Source of the DNA: Panacibacter microcysteis
GTDB taxonomy: Bacteria > Bacteroidota > Bacteroidia > Chitinophagales > Chitinophagaceae
Assembly: GCF_015831355.1 (NCBI RefSeq)
Contig: NZ_JADWYR010000001.1
Span: 1,736,001-1,800,000, forward strand
Length of the DNA: 64,000 bases
Direction of reading: 5' to 3'
Numbering within the stretch: the stretch's first letter is position 1; each line of letters begins with the position of its first letter. Of this stretch, positions 56,287 to 64,000 are shown in pieces. The position numbers and the translations under genes are program-made. Below the pieces are notes generated by a model that was not told where the DNA came from, did not search any database, and worked only from the letters and a program-made list of their open reading frames with translations.

Positions 56287-56997
56287 TTGGAACAAAATAT
56301 AACTGTACGTGTAGCCCATAGTGGCGATGTACACTACGCCAAAACGATTACAGACGAAATGGAGGCTTCTGCCAAAGCCCGTGGTACCGGTATTGCTAAA
56401 AGAAGCCCTGAATATATTGCCAATAAAATGGAGGAAGGAAAAGCGGTTATTGCCCACACAAAAGATGGCAGTTGGGTAGGCTTTTGCTACATAGAAACGT
56501 GGGAAGGTGAGTATGTTGCCAACAGCGGTTTAATTGTTTCTCCCGCCTTTCGTAAAAGTGGTGTTGCCAAAGAGATCAAGCGTACCATCTTCAACCTTTC
56601 GCGCCAGAAATATCCCAATGCAAAAATATTTGGTTTAACAACAGGCCTTGCAGTAATGAAGATCAACAGCGAGCTGGGTTACGAGCCCGTAACGTACAGC
56701 GAGCTTACGCAGGATGAAAAATTCTGGGCCGGTTGCAGGAGCTGTGTAAACTATGATATACTGATGAGCAAAGACCGTAAGAACTGCATGTGCACAGCCA
56801 TGTTGTACGATCCTGCCGATCATTACACGCCTGAAGAAACCAAAGAAAATTTTGAACAGAAAAGCAAAGTGTTCGAGCGGCTCATGAGTTTAAAACAACG
56901 CATTTTCGGTAATAAAGAAAAAGAAGTTAGAGGTGCAGCCAAACCAAAATCACTGTTGCATTATTTCTTTTGGCGTGTAGCAGCAAAACGAGTGTAA
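56287..56997 (+). CDS. GNAT family N-acetyltransferase, first gene of the arginine cluster
   Basis: A 236-residue acetyltransferase. The acetyl-CoA site region is GLIVSPAFRKSGVAKEIKRTIFNLS (about residues 78-102). Unusual is the C-terminal part with several Cys (about 147-170: CRSCVNYDI, KNCMCTAMLYD), which might bind metal. Its place in front of argG, argC, argD and argB suggests it makes N-acetylglutamate, the job of ArgA; this is inference from context. The start is a TTG at 56287: no ATG precedes the GNAT core in frame, and the next ATG (MEASAKARG) would remove the first strand. Confidence 0.75.
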   Translation: MEQNITVRVAHSGDVHYAKTITDEMEASAKARGTGIAKRSPEYIANKMEEGKAVIAHTKDGSWVGFCYIETWEGEYVANSGLIVSPAFRKSGVAKEIKRTIFNLSRQKYPNAKIFGLTTGLAVMKINSELGYEPVTYSELTQDEKFWAGCRSCVNYDILMSKDRKNCMCTAMLYDPADHYTPEETKENFEQKSKVFERLMSLKQRIFGNKEKEVRGAAKPKSLLHYFFWRVAAKRV

Positions 56998-57011
56998 AAG
57001 AAAGGCAATCA

Positions 57012-57110
57012 TGGGCCAGGGGTTTGGAATATATATTAAGCTGCTGTTGCGTCGCACTCTTGTACTGTATAGCAACAGGCAGCAGTTTCGGGTGCAGCAG
57101 CGCACACAGT
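57012..57110 (+). repeat. Dispersed palindromic repeat, copy 22
   Basis: Type A core at 57046-57065; GCTGCTGTTGC and GCAACAGGCAGC pair around it. It lies inside the arginine cluster between the GNAT gene and argG. Confidence 0.85.
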
Positions 57111-57170
57111 TATAACATCTGCTGCAACCTTTCATCATCGATCTGATTTTTTCACATTTATACATCTTAC

Positions 57171-58379
57171 ATGAAAAAAGTAGTACTAGGTTTTTCCGGC
57201 GGTTTAGATACAACATACTGCGTAAAATATCTTACAGAAGAAAAAGGCTACGAAGTACACAGTGTTATTGTAAACACCGGCGGCTTCACACGGGAAGAGT
57301 TGGATAAAATAGCTGTGCACGCAAAAACATTGGGTGTAACATCTCATACCACGGTAGATGCTGTAAAGGGTTACTATGACCGCATTATAAAATACCTCGT
57401 ATTTGGCAATGTATTAAAGAACAATACTTACCCGCTTAGTGTAAGTGCAGAGCGTCTTGTACAGGCATTGCATATTGCAGAGCATGTACAAAAATTACAG
57501 GCAGATGCCGTGGCGCATGGCAGTACCGGCGCCGGCAACGACCAGGTTCGTTTCGATATGGTTTTTCATATTATGATTCCCAATGTAGAGATCATTACGC
57601 CAATCAGGGATCTTAAGCTTAGCCGCGAAGAAGAGATCAGCTATCTTAAAAGCAAAGGCGTAGACATGAATTTTGAAAAAGCTGCCTATTCCATCAACAA
57701 AGGATTATGGGGCACCAGTGTAGGTGGAAAAGAAACATTGCACTCAAAAGGTATGTTACCTGAAGAAGCATGGCCAACACAGGTTACCAAAACAGGCAGC
57801 GAAGAAGTAAAACTTCATTTTGAGAAAGGAGAACTTACCGCGGTGAATGACCAGTCTTTTGAGCATCCTTCAGCAGCAATACAATATTTACAAACCATAG
57901 CCGGTGCGTATGGTATTGGCAGAGATATACACGTGGGCGATACAATTATTGGCATCAAAGGCCGTGTGGGTTTTGAAGCAGCGGCCCCCATGGTTATACT
58001 AAAAGCGCACCATGCATTGGAAAAACATGTGCTTACCAAATGGCAGCTTAGCTGGAAAGATACGATTGCAAATTTCTATGGCAACTGGTTACATGAAGGC
58101 CAGATACTCGACCCCGTAATGAGAGATATCGAAGCTTTCTTACAAAGTGCGCAGGCCAATGTAACCGGGGATGTTTTTGTGCAGTTACAGCCATACCGCT
58201 TCCAGGTAACCGGTATTGAAAGCAACTATGATCTTATGAGCAGTAAGTTTGGCAAATACGGCGAAATGAACAGCGGCTGGAGCGGACAGGATGTACGCGG
58301 CTTCAGTAAAATATTCGGTAACCAAACATCCATGTACTACCAGGTAAAAAAGGATGTTGAGGGGGCTGCAGGCAATTAG
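57171..58379 (+). CDS. argG: Argininosuccinate synthase
   Basis: A 402-residue enzyme that joins citrulline and aspartate with ATP to form argininosuccinate. The ATP-binding P-loop is LGFSGGLDTTYCVKYL (residues 6-21). AVAHGSTGAGNDQVRFD (about 115-131) is the citrulline/aspartate-binding signature, and NINKG-like SINKGLWG (about 176) and ETLHSKG follow. Length is typical (about 400). It is the second gene of the cluster, separated from the GNAT gene by a repeat copy. Confidence 0.96.
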   Translation: MKKVVLGFSGGLDTTYCVKYLTEEKGYEVHSVIVNTGGFTREELDKIAVHAKTLGVTSHTTVDAVKGYYDRIIKYLVFGNVLKNNTYPLSVSAERLVQALHIAEHVQKLQADAVAHGSTGAGNDQVRFDMVFHIMIPNVEIITPIRDLKLSREEEISYLKSKGVDMNFEKAAYSINKGLWGTSVGGKETLHSKGMLPEEAWPTQVTKTGSEEVKLHFEKGELTAVNDQSFEHPSAAIQYLQTIAGAYGIGRDIHVGDTIIGIKGRVGFEAAAPMVILKAHHALEKHVLTKWQLSWKDTIANFYGNWLHEGQILDPVMRDIEAFLQSAQANVTGDVFVQLQPYRFQVTGIESNYDLMSSKFGKYGEMNSGWSGQDVRGFSKIFGNQTSMYYQVKKDVEGAAGN

Positions 58380-58628
58380 AGTTTCGTCCGTGCTCAACGC
58401 ATGCCACCGGATTCAAGCGGGGGTAATGCGCTATCATGCACACGCGCAGCAGTTCTTTTTTATTCCCCGAGGAATTGCCAACTTTGAAGTTAAAAGCAAA
58501 CAGCATAGCAAGGCTTTTTATAGCGCCGGGCAATCAGCATCAGGTCAGTAGCGCAACAGGCACAGACCGTGTTTTCCTGGTCTGCTCTCAACCTTCAACC
58601 AATACAGACAGGTTCAATTGTGATGAAT

Positions 58629-59642
58629 ATGAAAAAAATCAATGCAGGCATAGTAGGTGGTGCCGGTTATACCGGCGGAGAGCTGATCAGGTTATTGCTA
58701 AACCACCCGTTTGCTGAAATAAGTTTTGTGCACAGCAATAGCAACAGTGGTAATCCCCTGCACAAAGTACACCAGGATCTTATTGGTGAAACCGGCATTC
58801 GCTTTACCGGCGAACTGAGTGATGATATCGATATATTGTTTTTATGTACCGGTCATGGAGAAGCAAAAAAATTCCTGGAGAAAAATAATATTCCGCCGCA
58901 TATAAAAGTCATCGACTTATCAAATGATTTTCGGTTGACCGCCAATGCATTTTTTCATACCACCTACACCGGCATTGAATCCGAAGTGGTAACACGTTAT
59001 TTTGTATATGGCTTACCGGAGTTGAACAAAGCGCAAATACAGCAGGCGCAAAATATTGCCAATCCCGGCTGTTTTGCTACAGCCATACAGTTAGGCCTGT
59101 TGCCGCTGGCAAAGGCAGGTTTATTAAACGAGGTGTACACTACCGGCATTACAGGCTCAACCGGCGCAGGCCAGGGTCTTGCAAATACATCGCACTTTAG
59201 CTGGCGTGCAAATAATATCCAGGCTTATAAAACATTAACGCACCAGCATCTTGGCGAGATTGGCCAGTCGCTGCTGCAGCTGCAGCCCAACAGCAATATC
59301 GACCTTTCATTCGTGCCATGGCGCGGCGATTTTACACGCGGTATTTTTATCAGTTCCACACTGCATTGCGATCTGGAGCAGGCAGCGCTCAAACAACTAT
59401 ACAACGATTTTTATGCCGGTCATCATTTTGTGTGTGTAAGTGAAGAGCCGATCTTTTTAAAGCAGGTTGTTAATACCAACAAGTGTGTAATACAACTGGA
59501 AAAAGTAGGCAGTAAGCTGGTTGTGCATTCTGCAATCGACAACTTGTTAAAAGGTGCATCAGGCCAGGCCGTACAAAACATGAACCTCATGTTTGGTATA
59601 GAAGAAGCAGCGGGGCTAAGATTGAAGGCGGCGGCGTTTTAA
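58629..59642 (+). CDS. argC: N-acetyl-gamma-glutamyl-phosphate reductase
   Basis: A 337-residue NADPH-dependent enzyme that reduces N-acetylglutamyl phosphate to the semialdehyde. The Rossmann opening GIVGGAGYTGGELIRLL (residues 6-22) and catalytic Cys in NPGCFATAIQLGLLPL (about 140-155) are clear. GITGSTGAG (about 176-184) and FVPWRGDFTRGIF (about 230) are also family motifs. Starts at 58623 or 58629 are both possible; 58629 gives the usual MKKINAGIVGG. The 250 bp before it contain no gene. Confidence 0.95.
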   Translation: MKKINAGIVGGAGYTGGELIRLLLNHPFAEISFVHSNSNSGNPLHKVHQDLIGETGIRFTGELSDDIDILFLCTGHGEAKKFLEKNNIPPHIKVIDLSNDFRLTANAFFHTTYTGIESEVVTRYFVYGLPELNKAQIQQAQNIANPGCFATAIQLGLLPLAKAGLLNEVYTTGITGSTGAGQGLANTSHFSWRANNIQAYKTLTHQHLGEIGQSLLQLQPNSNIDLSFVPWRGDFTRGIFISSTLHCDLEQAALKQLYNDFYAGHHFVCVSEEPIFLKQVVNTNKCVIQLEKVGSKLVVHSAIDNLLKGASGQAVQNMNLMFGIEEAAGLRLKAAAF

Positions 59643-59644
59643 AG

Positions 59645-59683
59645 TGTTAAGTTATAAGTTTTGAGTAGTAAGTTGTAAGATCG
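59645..59683. repeat. Left tract of AAGTtATAAGT-like short repeats
   Basis: A degenerate array of TAAGTT/TAAG units (GTTAAGTTATAAGTTTTGAG, then TAGTAAGTTGTAAG) directly before the four-helix-bundle gene. A complementary tract follows that gene. Confidence 0.55.
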
Positions 59684-60037
59684 ATGCAAAACTATAAAGA
59701 TTTAAAAGTTTGGGAAAAGGCTCATTCATTTACATTGAAAGTTTATGAATATGCCAGCCAGTTTCCAAAAGAAGAAATGTACAGTTTAACCAGCCAGCTT
59801 AAAAGGTCTGCGTCGTCTATACCGGCAAATATTGCGGAAGGATGCGGTAAAAATTCAAAACAGGAATTTGCTCATTTCCTGAATATTGCTTTAGGCTCTG
59901 CAAACGAATCGGAATATTTTGTTATCCTGGCCAGGGACCTTACTTATTTGAGCGAGCAAAATTTTAATACCTTATTTAATATCATCAATGAAGTAAAAGG
60001 AATGTTGATTGCACTTATAAATAAAGTACGGGCATAA
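59684..60037 (+). CDS. Four-helix-bundle protein (S23 / 23S-rRNA intervening-sequence type)
   Basis: A 117-residue protein of the four helix bundle (IVS-encoded S23, Avd-like) family: YKDLKVWEKAHSFTLKVY at the N-terminus, QLKRSASSIPANIAEGCGK (about residues 39-57) and HFLNIALGSANESEYFVIL (about 66-84) are its hallmarks. The family occurs in 23S rRNA intervening sequences and near diversity-generating elements, with proposed nucleic-acid binding. It has no evident link to arginine synthesis, yet it lies between argC and argD. Inverted tracts of TAAGT-type repeats flank it, so insertion into the operon is likely. Confidence 0.88.
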   Translation: MQNYKDLKVWEKAHSFTLKVYEYASQFPKEEMYSLTSQLKRSASSIPANIAEGCGKNSKQEFAHFLNIALGSANESEYFVILARDLTYLSEQNFNTLFNIINEVKGMLIALINKVRA

Positions 60038-60063
60038 CTTATTACTTCCAACTTATTACTTAT
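60037..60063. repeat. Right tract of the short repeats, inverted
   Basis: AACTTATTACTTCC and AACTTATTACTTATGAC, the reverse complement of the left tract's units. It runs into the argD start codon. Confidence 0.55.
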
Positions 60064-61222
60064 GACTTTATTCGACGTCTACCCGCTCAACAACATCACC
60101 ATCACTAAGGCGTTAGGCTCTTATGTGTGGGATGATAAAGGCACGCAGTATCTTGATATCTATGGCGGCCATGCTGTAATAAGCATTGGTCATACAAACC
60201 CGCACTGGGTAAAACGTATCGAAGAGCAGTTGCACAATATTGCATTTTATTCCAACTCGGTAATCATACCCATACAACAGCAGCTTGCTGCAAAGCTGGG
60301 CAAGGTAAGTGGCAAAGAAGACTACCGGTTGTTTTTGGTAAACAGCGGTGCAGAAGCCAATGAAAATGCTTTAAAACTGGCGTCTTTTCATACCGGCAGA
60401 AAGAAAATTGTGGCGTTTGAAAAAGCTTTTCATGGCAGAACTTCTTTGGCTGTTGCAGTTACGGATAATCCAAAAATTGTGGCGCCGGTTAATGAAACAG
60501 ACAATGTAACTTTTCTTCCTTTAAATGATGAAGCCGCACTGCAAAACTATTTTCAAGAGCATGGCAAAGAAACGGCTGCGGTTATTATAGAAGGCATACA
60601 GGGCGTGGGTGGTATTAATGTAGCAGGCGAAAGCTTTTTACAACTGATACGCAGTTTGTGTAATGACTATGGCGCAGTATATATTGCAGACAGTGTGCAG
60701 TGTGGTTATGGCCGCAGCGGCAAATTTTTCAGTCACGATTTTGGAGGTGTAAATGCAGATATTTATACCATGGCAAAAGGCATGGGCAACGGCTTCCCGG
60801 TTGGTGGTATGCTGATAGCACCGCATATACAGCCAAAGCATGGTATGCTGGGTACAACATTTGGCGGCAATCACCTGGCATGTGCTGCAGCACTGGCAGT
60901 GCTCGAAGTAATAGAGCAGGATTCACTTATGAAAATGGCAGAAGAGAACGGCACTTATTTAATAAACAGTTTGAAAGAAATCGAAGGCATTCAAAATGTA
61001 CGCGGCCGTGGCCTGATGATCGGTTTTGATGTTACGGAAGAACTCCAAGACCTGCGTAAGATATTGTTGAATAAGCAACACATCTTTACCGGCGAAGCAA
61101 AGCCGAACGTTATTCGCCTGTTGCCAGCCATGAATATTTCACGGGAACAGATTGAAACGTTTTTGAATACACTAAAAGAAACAATTGCAGAAATCAACAA
61201 TACAAAACCGGTAGAGGCGTAG
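60062..61222 (+). CDS. argD: Acetylornithine aminotransferase
   Basis: A 386-residue class III PLP aminotransferase that converts N-acetylglutamate semialdehyde to N-acetylornithine. Signatures: YLDIYGGHAVISIGHTNP (about residues 30-47), NSGAEANENALKLA (about 96-109), FHGRTSLAVAVT (about 121-132), the PLP Asp in YIADSVQCGYGRSGKFF (about 209-225) and the Schiff-base Lys in TMAKGMGNGFPVGG (about 237-250). The usual Glu of the DEVQ motif is Ser here (ADSVQ). Its ATG sits in the right repeat tract next to the four-helix-bundle gene. Confidence 0.93.
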   Translation: MTLFDVYPLNNITITKALGSYVWDDKGTQYLDIYGGHAVISIGHTNPHWVKRIEEQLHNIAFYSNSVIIPIQQQLAAKLGKVSGKEDYRLFLVNSGAEANENALKLASFHTGRKKIVAFEKAFHGRTSLAVAVTDNPKIVAPVNETDNVTFLPLNDEAALQNYFQEHGKETAAVIIEGIQGVGGINVAGESFLQLIRSLCNDYGAVYIADSVQCGYGRSGKFFSHDFGGVNADIYTMAKGMGNGFPVGGMLIAPHIQPKHGMLGTTFGGNHLACAAALAVLEVIEQDSLMKMAEENGTYLINSLKEIEGIQNVRGRGLMIGFDVTEELQDLRKILLNKQHIFTGEAKPNVIRLLPAMNISREQIETFLNTLKETIAEINNTKPVEA

Positions 61223-61237
61223 AAGTATAATTTTGAT

Positions 61238-61446
61238 ACCGGCTATGGTATTTCATGGCATCGCCTGTTGCGTCGCAATCACTTGATCGTCCGGAACATT
61301 GTGGCAACAATGGAACAGCACAGCTTACGTGCGTTTAACCAAAACCTGGTAAGCAATACTCAGCAGCGTGGTGGCCGTGCAGCACAAAGAACCGAACGTA
61401 CAAGTGAGTGACACAACAAAAGTTTAATAGTAGCAATACAGCTAAG
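61238..61446. repeat. Composite: two inverted copies (23 and 24) of the dispersed repeat
   Basis: A forward core variant at 61267-61288 (GTTGCGTCGCAATCACTTGATC), preceded by GGCATCGCCT, and a perfect reverse type B core at 61398-61417. The left end is ACCGGCTATGG and the right end GCAATACAGCTAAGTAC. It fills the gap between argD and the carbamoyltransferase gene. Confidence 0.75.
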
Positions 61447-61471
61447 TACATAAATAAATATATCAACAGCA

Positions 61472-62440
61472 GTGAAACAATTTATTTCCGTTAATGATGT
61501 CAGCAATATCAATACACTGGTAGAAAAAGCGCTGGCATACAAAGCTGATCCTTATAAAGACAGAACACTCGGCGCAGATAAACGCATCGGATTGTTATTT
61601 CTTAATCCCAGTTTACGTACCCGCCTTAGTACACAGGTTGCTGCGGGTAACCTTGGCATGGAAGCGATTGTGTTCAACGTTGATAAAGAAGGCTGGGCGC
61701 TTGAGTTTGAAGAAGGTGCAATTATGAGCGGAAGTTCTGTTGAACACATCAAAGATGCGGCGCCCATTTTGGGTAGTTACTTTGATATACTCTGTATCAG
61801 AACATTTCCCTCTCTCAAGAACCGCGAAGATGATTACAGTGAATTATATATTTCCCAGTTTATAAAATATTGCGGCGTGCCGGTTATAAGCCTTGAAAGC
61901 GCTACGTTGCATCCATTGCAATCATTAACGGATATTGTTACCATTAAAGAAGTATTATCCGGCAATGCAGCTATAAAGAGTAAACCAAAAATTGTTTTAA
62001 CCTGGGCACCACATGTAAAAGCTTTGCCGCAGTGTGTGGCCAATAGTTTTGCGCAATGGATCAATGCCTGGGGCGAAGCAGAGTTTGTTATTACACACCC
62101 GGAAGATTATGAACTGAGCGAAGCATTTACACGTGGCGCAACGATAACCACAAACCAGGATGAAGCATTGAAAGATGCAGATTTTGTGTATGTAAAAAAC
62201 TGGAGCACTTTTAAAGATTATGGCAAGATATACGAGAACGACCCGCGGTGGATGCTCACAGATGCTAAACTGCAACTGACGAATAATGCAAAGGTGATGC
62301 ATTGCCTGCCGGTAAGAAGGAACGTGGAATTAAGTGATGAAATACTGGATGGACCAAACAGTATTGTAACACAACAGGCCGGCAACCGCGTATGGGCAGC
62401 ACAGGCTGTGATAAGTGAGATATTAGTAAGTTCTAAGTAG
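61472..62440 (+). CDS. argF': N-acyl-ornithine carbamoyltransferase (acetyl- or succinylornithine)
   Basis: A 322-residue transcarbamylase. FLNPSLRTRLSTQVAA (about residues 45-60) is the carbamoyl-phosphate loop, ESATLHPLQSLTDI (about 141-154) the second phosphate site, and MHCLPVRRNVELSDEI (about 270-285) the C-terminal ornithine-side motif. LRTRLST in place of the usual STRT, together with CLPVRRNVE, marks the acetyl-/succinylornithine type known from Xanthomonas and Bacteroides rather than classic ornithine transcarbamylase. It therefore carbamoylates the acylated intermediate, and deacylation comes later. Which acyl group is used cannot be decided by eye. The start is a GTG (61472). Confidence 0.88.
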   Translation: MKQFISVNDVSNINTLVEKALAYKADPYKDRTLGADKRIGLLFLNPSLRTRLSTQVAAGNLGMEAIVFNVDKEGWALEFEEGAIMSGSSVEHIKDAAPILGSYFDILCIRTFPSLKNREDDYSELYISQFIKYCGVPVISLESATLHPLQSLTDIVTIKEVLSGNAAIKSKPKIVLTWAPHVKALPQCVANSFAQWINAWGEAEFVITHPEDYELSEAFTRGATITTNQDEALKDADFVYVKNWSTFKDYGKIYENDPRWMLTDAKLQLTNNAKVMHCLPVRRNVELSDEILDGPNSIVTQQAGNRVWAAQAVISEILVSSK

Positions 62441-62484
62441 TAAATGCTAAGAAGTAAGTGATAAGACGTGAGTAACTAAATGCA
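62425..62484. repeat. Second tract of TAAGT-type short repeats
   Basis: TAGTAAGTTCTAAGTAGTAA, then GCTAAGAAGTAAGTGATAAG, in the gap between the carbamoyltransferase gene and argB. It is the same unit as around the four-helix-bundle gene but with no gene inside. Confidence 0.5.
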
Positions 62485-62487
62485 AGT

Positions 62488-63273
62488 ATGAATAAATTGT
62501 ACGTAATAAAAATTGGCGGTAACATTATTGATGACGATGTAAAGTTGCAGATGTTTCTGTCTTCTTTTGTGGCGGTGGAAGGTAGAAAGATACTGATTCA
62601 TGGTGGTGGTAAACTGGCTACAAAACTTGCAGCGCAGTTAGGTGTTGAACAACAGATGATTGATGGCAGAAGGATAACAGATGCAGAAACATTGAAGATC
62701 GTTACTATGGTGTATGCAGGTTACATCAACAAAAATATTGTTGCGCAACTGCAATCACGTGGCAGCAATGCAATTGGTCTTTGCGGTGCGGATGGGAACG
62801 TGATACAATCGCATAAGCGGCATCACACCTCAATTGATTATGGTTTTGCAGGAGATGTAGATACGGTGAACACAGGGCTATTACAAAGCTTAACAGAACA
62901 AGGCATTAATGTAGTGATGGCGCCCATTACACACAATAAAGAAGGACAGTTGTTAAATACCAATGCAGATACCATTGCACAGGAAATTGCACAGGCAATG
63001 AGTGCATTGTACGAAACGCATTTGATCTACTCTTTTGAGAAAGCCGGCGTTTTAATGAATGCAGCAGATGACAGCACGGTGATCAATTCCATTACACCGG
63101 CCTCTTACAAAACACTGAAAGACCAGCAGGTAATTTATGCAGGTATGATACCAAAGCTCGATAATGCTTTTGCAGCACTGCACAGCGGTGTACACCGGGT
63201 GGTGATAGGCAAAGCAGAGCAATTACAGGAATTAATCCATCAGCAATCAGGCACAAGCATCGTTCATGAGTAA
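62488..63273 (+). CDS. argB: Acetylglutamate kinase
   Basis: A 261-residue amino-acid kinase that phosphorylates N-acetylglutamate. YVIKIGGNIIDDD (residues 5-17) and ILIHGGGKLATKLAAQLG (about 35-52) form the nucleotide and substrate sites. GLCGADGNVI (about 97-106) and NTNADTIAQEIAQAM (about 154-168) follow, and GMIPKLDNAFAAL (about 218-230) is the C-terminal motif. In many bacteria this enzyme is the arginine-feedback point; the N-terminal extra helix of the arginine-sensitive hexameric form is not present here. It overlaps argE by 8 bp. Confidence 0.94.
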   Translation: MNKLYVIKIGGNIIDDDVKLQMFLSSFVAVEGRKILIHGGGKLATKLAAQLGVEQQMIDGRRITDAETLKIVTMVYAGYINKNIVAQLQSRGSNAIGLCGADGNVIQSHKRHHTSIDYGFAGDVDTVNTGLLQSLTEQGINVVMAPITHNKEGQLLNTNADTIAQEIAQAMSALYETHLIYSFEKAGVLMNAADDSTVINSITPASYKTLKDQQVIYAGMIPKLDNAFAALHSGVHRVVIGKAEQLQELIHQQSGTSIVHE

Positions 63274-64000
63274 CCAACACATACATAACCTTTTTTCAGA
63301 TGCAGCAGGGCTTTTAAAAAAACTCATCAGCACGCCATCTTTTTCCAAAGAAGAAGATAATACTGCAGAGATCATTGATGATTTCCTCAATGCCAAAGGT
63401 GTAAACACATACAGTTATCTAAATAACATCTGGGCAAAGAATAAATACTTCGATGAGCGTAAACCAACCATTTTACTTAATTCACATCACGATACAGTAA
63501 AACCAAACAAAGCCTATACGCTGGATCCTTTTACGCCATTAGAGCAGGATGGAAAGTTGTATGGCCTTGGCAGCAACGATGCAGGCGGTTGTCTTGTGTC
63601 ATTGATTGCCACATTTATTCATTATTACAAACAGGAAAACCTGCAATACAACCTTGTTATTGCTGCCAGTGCTGAAGAAGAAATTTCCGGGCACAACGGC
63701 ATTGAAATATTACTGCCGCGTTTGCCGGAAATTGATTTTGGTATTGTTGGCGAACCAACATTGATGAACATGGCAGTTGCCGAAAAAGGCCTGCTGGTTC
63801 TGGATTGTACCGCACATGGGCGGGCAGGCCACGCTGCAAGGGAAGAGGGTGAAAATGCCATCTATAAAGCATTAAAAGATATCGAGTGGTTTCGTACGTA
63901 TAAGTACGATAAAGTGTCTGATCTGCTGGGCCCGATGAAGATGAGTGTAACGATTATCAATGCAGGCTCGCAGCATAATGTGGTACCGCATGAGTGTAAG
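63266..64000 (+). CDS. argE: M20 family acetylornithine deacetylase-type peptidase, 3' end outside window
   Basis: About 245 residues are visible from ATG 63266, which overlaps the argB stop by 8 bp (translational coupling). Zinc-site motifs of family M20 are in place: LLNSHHDTVKP (His and Asp, about residues 71-81), LGSNDAGGCLVSL (bridging Asp, about 99-111) and AASAEEEISG (catalytic Glu pair, about 132-141). The dimerisation domain begins at HGRAGHAAREEGENAI (about 188). In this cluster it should remove the acyl group after carbamoylation, from N-acylcitrulline. The frame is open to base 64000. Confidence 0.88.
   Translation, partial: MSNQHIHNLFSDAAGLLKKLISTPSFSKEEDNTAEIIDDFLNAKGVNTYSYLNNIWAKNKYFDERKPTILLNSHHDTVKPNKAYTLDPFTPLEQDGKLYGLGSNDAGGCLVSLIATFIHYYKQENLQYNLVIAASAEEEISGHNGIEILLPRLPEIDFGIVGEPTLMNMAVAEKGLLVLDCTAHGRAGHAAREEGENAIYKALKDIEWFRTYKYDKVSDLLGPMKMSVTIINAGSQHNVVPHECK

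Noticed and set aside
58380-58628. Possible further copy of the dispersed repeat before argC (GCGCAACAGGCACAGACC)
   Set aside because: Only GCAACAGGC matches. The rest of the core and both flanks are absent, so it was not counted.

Overview
The window comes from a member of the Bacteroidota, most likely family Chitinophagaceae. Three things point there. Several promoters carry the Bacteroidota -7 box TAnnTTTG. Secreted proteins end in type IX secretion (T9SS) sorting domains of types A and B. Many gene families are typical of that group: SusC-like outer-membrane barrels, TIGR02757, SurA-like double prolyl isomerases, purM of the Bacteroidota type, and an arginine operon using an acylated-ornithine carbamoyltransferase. 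No rRNA, tRNA, insertion sequence or CRISPR array was recognised.

Layout. 1-8.7 kb: envelope folding (two parvulin-type prolyl isomerases, an Ig-like lipoprotein), a SRPBCC protein and a UvrD-type helicase-nuclease. 9-18.9 kb: a DPP-IV-type peptidase, an FAD protein, pyrG, a dienelactone hydrolase, small conserved proteins and a cystathionine gamma-synthase-type enzyme. 19.3-29.8 kb: two secreted amidohydrolases, ribF, purM, an orphan paaZ and a fabH-type ketosynthase. 29.9-44.8 kb: small membrane proteins, an amine oxidase-like flavoprotein, a glycosyltransferase, a phosphodiesterase, an old yellow enzyme, an outer-membrane barrel, a large T9SS cargo protein, an intradiol dioxygenase, an M1 peptidase and a DUF72 protein. 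44.9-48.2 kb: an accessory patch with a vsr gene cut off after about 28 codons, an AT-rich two-gene module (restriction-controller-like XRE regulator plus PD-(D/E)xK/DUF2075 helicase), and a decayed ECF41/SigJ-type sigma factor. 48.2-56 kb: two more T9SS cargo proteins, a methyltransferase, a Crp/Fnr remnant, a VanZ-like protein and a frameshifted beta-helix glycosidase fragment. 56.3-64 kb: an arginine biosynthesis cluster (GNAT, argG, argC, argD, carbamoyltransferase, argB, argE), interrupted by a four-helix-bundle gene.

The most unusual feature is a family of about 90-bp imperfect palindromes. I count 24 copies, all intergenic and usually directly after a stop codon, roughly one per 2.7 kb. 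They share a 20-bp core whose variants show a compensatory base-pair change. Three places hold two copies in inverted orientation with other DNA between them. I do not recognise the family. The second highlight is the XRE/DUF2075 module: it has C-box-like operator sequences in front of the regulator and sits on a truncated vsr, so it looks like a defence module that replaced older restriction/repair genes. Two small-RNA candidates (upstream of pyrG and after the 7.3-8.7 kb isomerase gene) are also worth checking.
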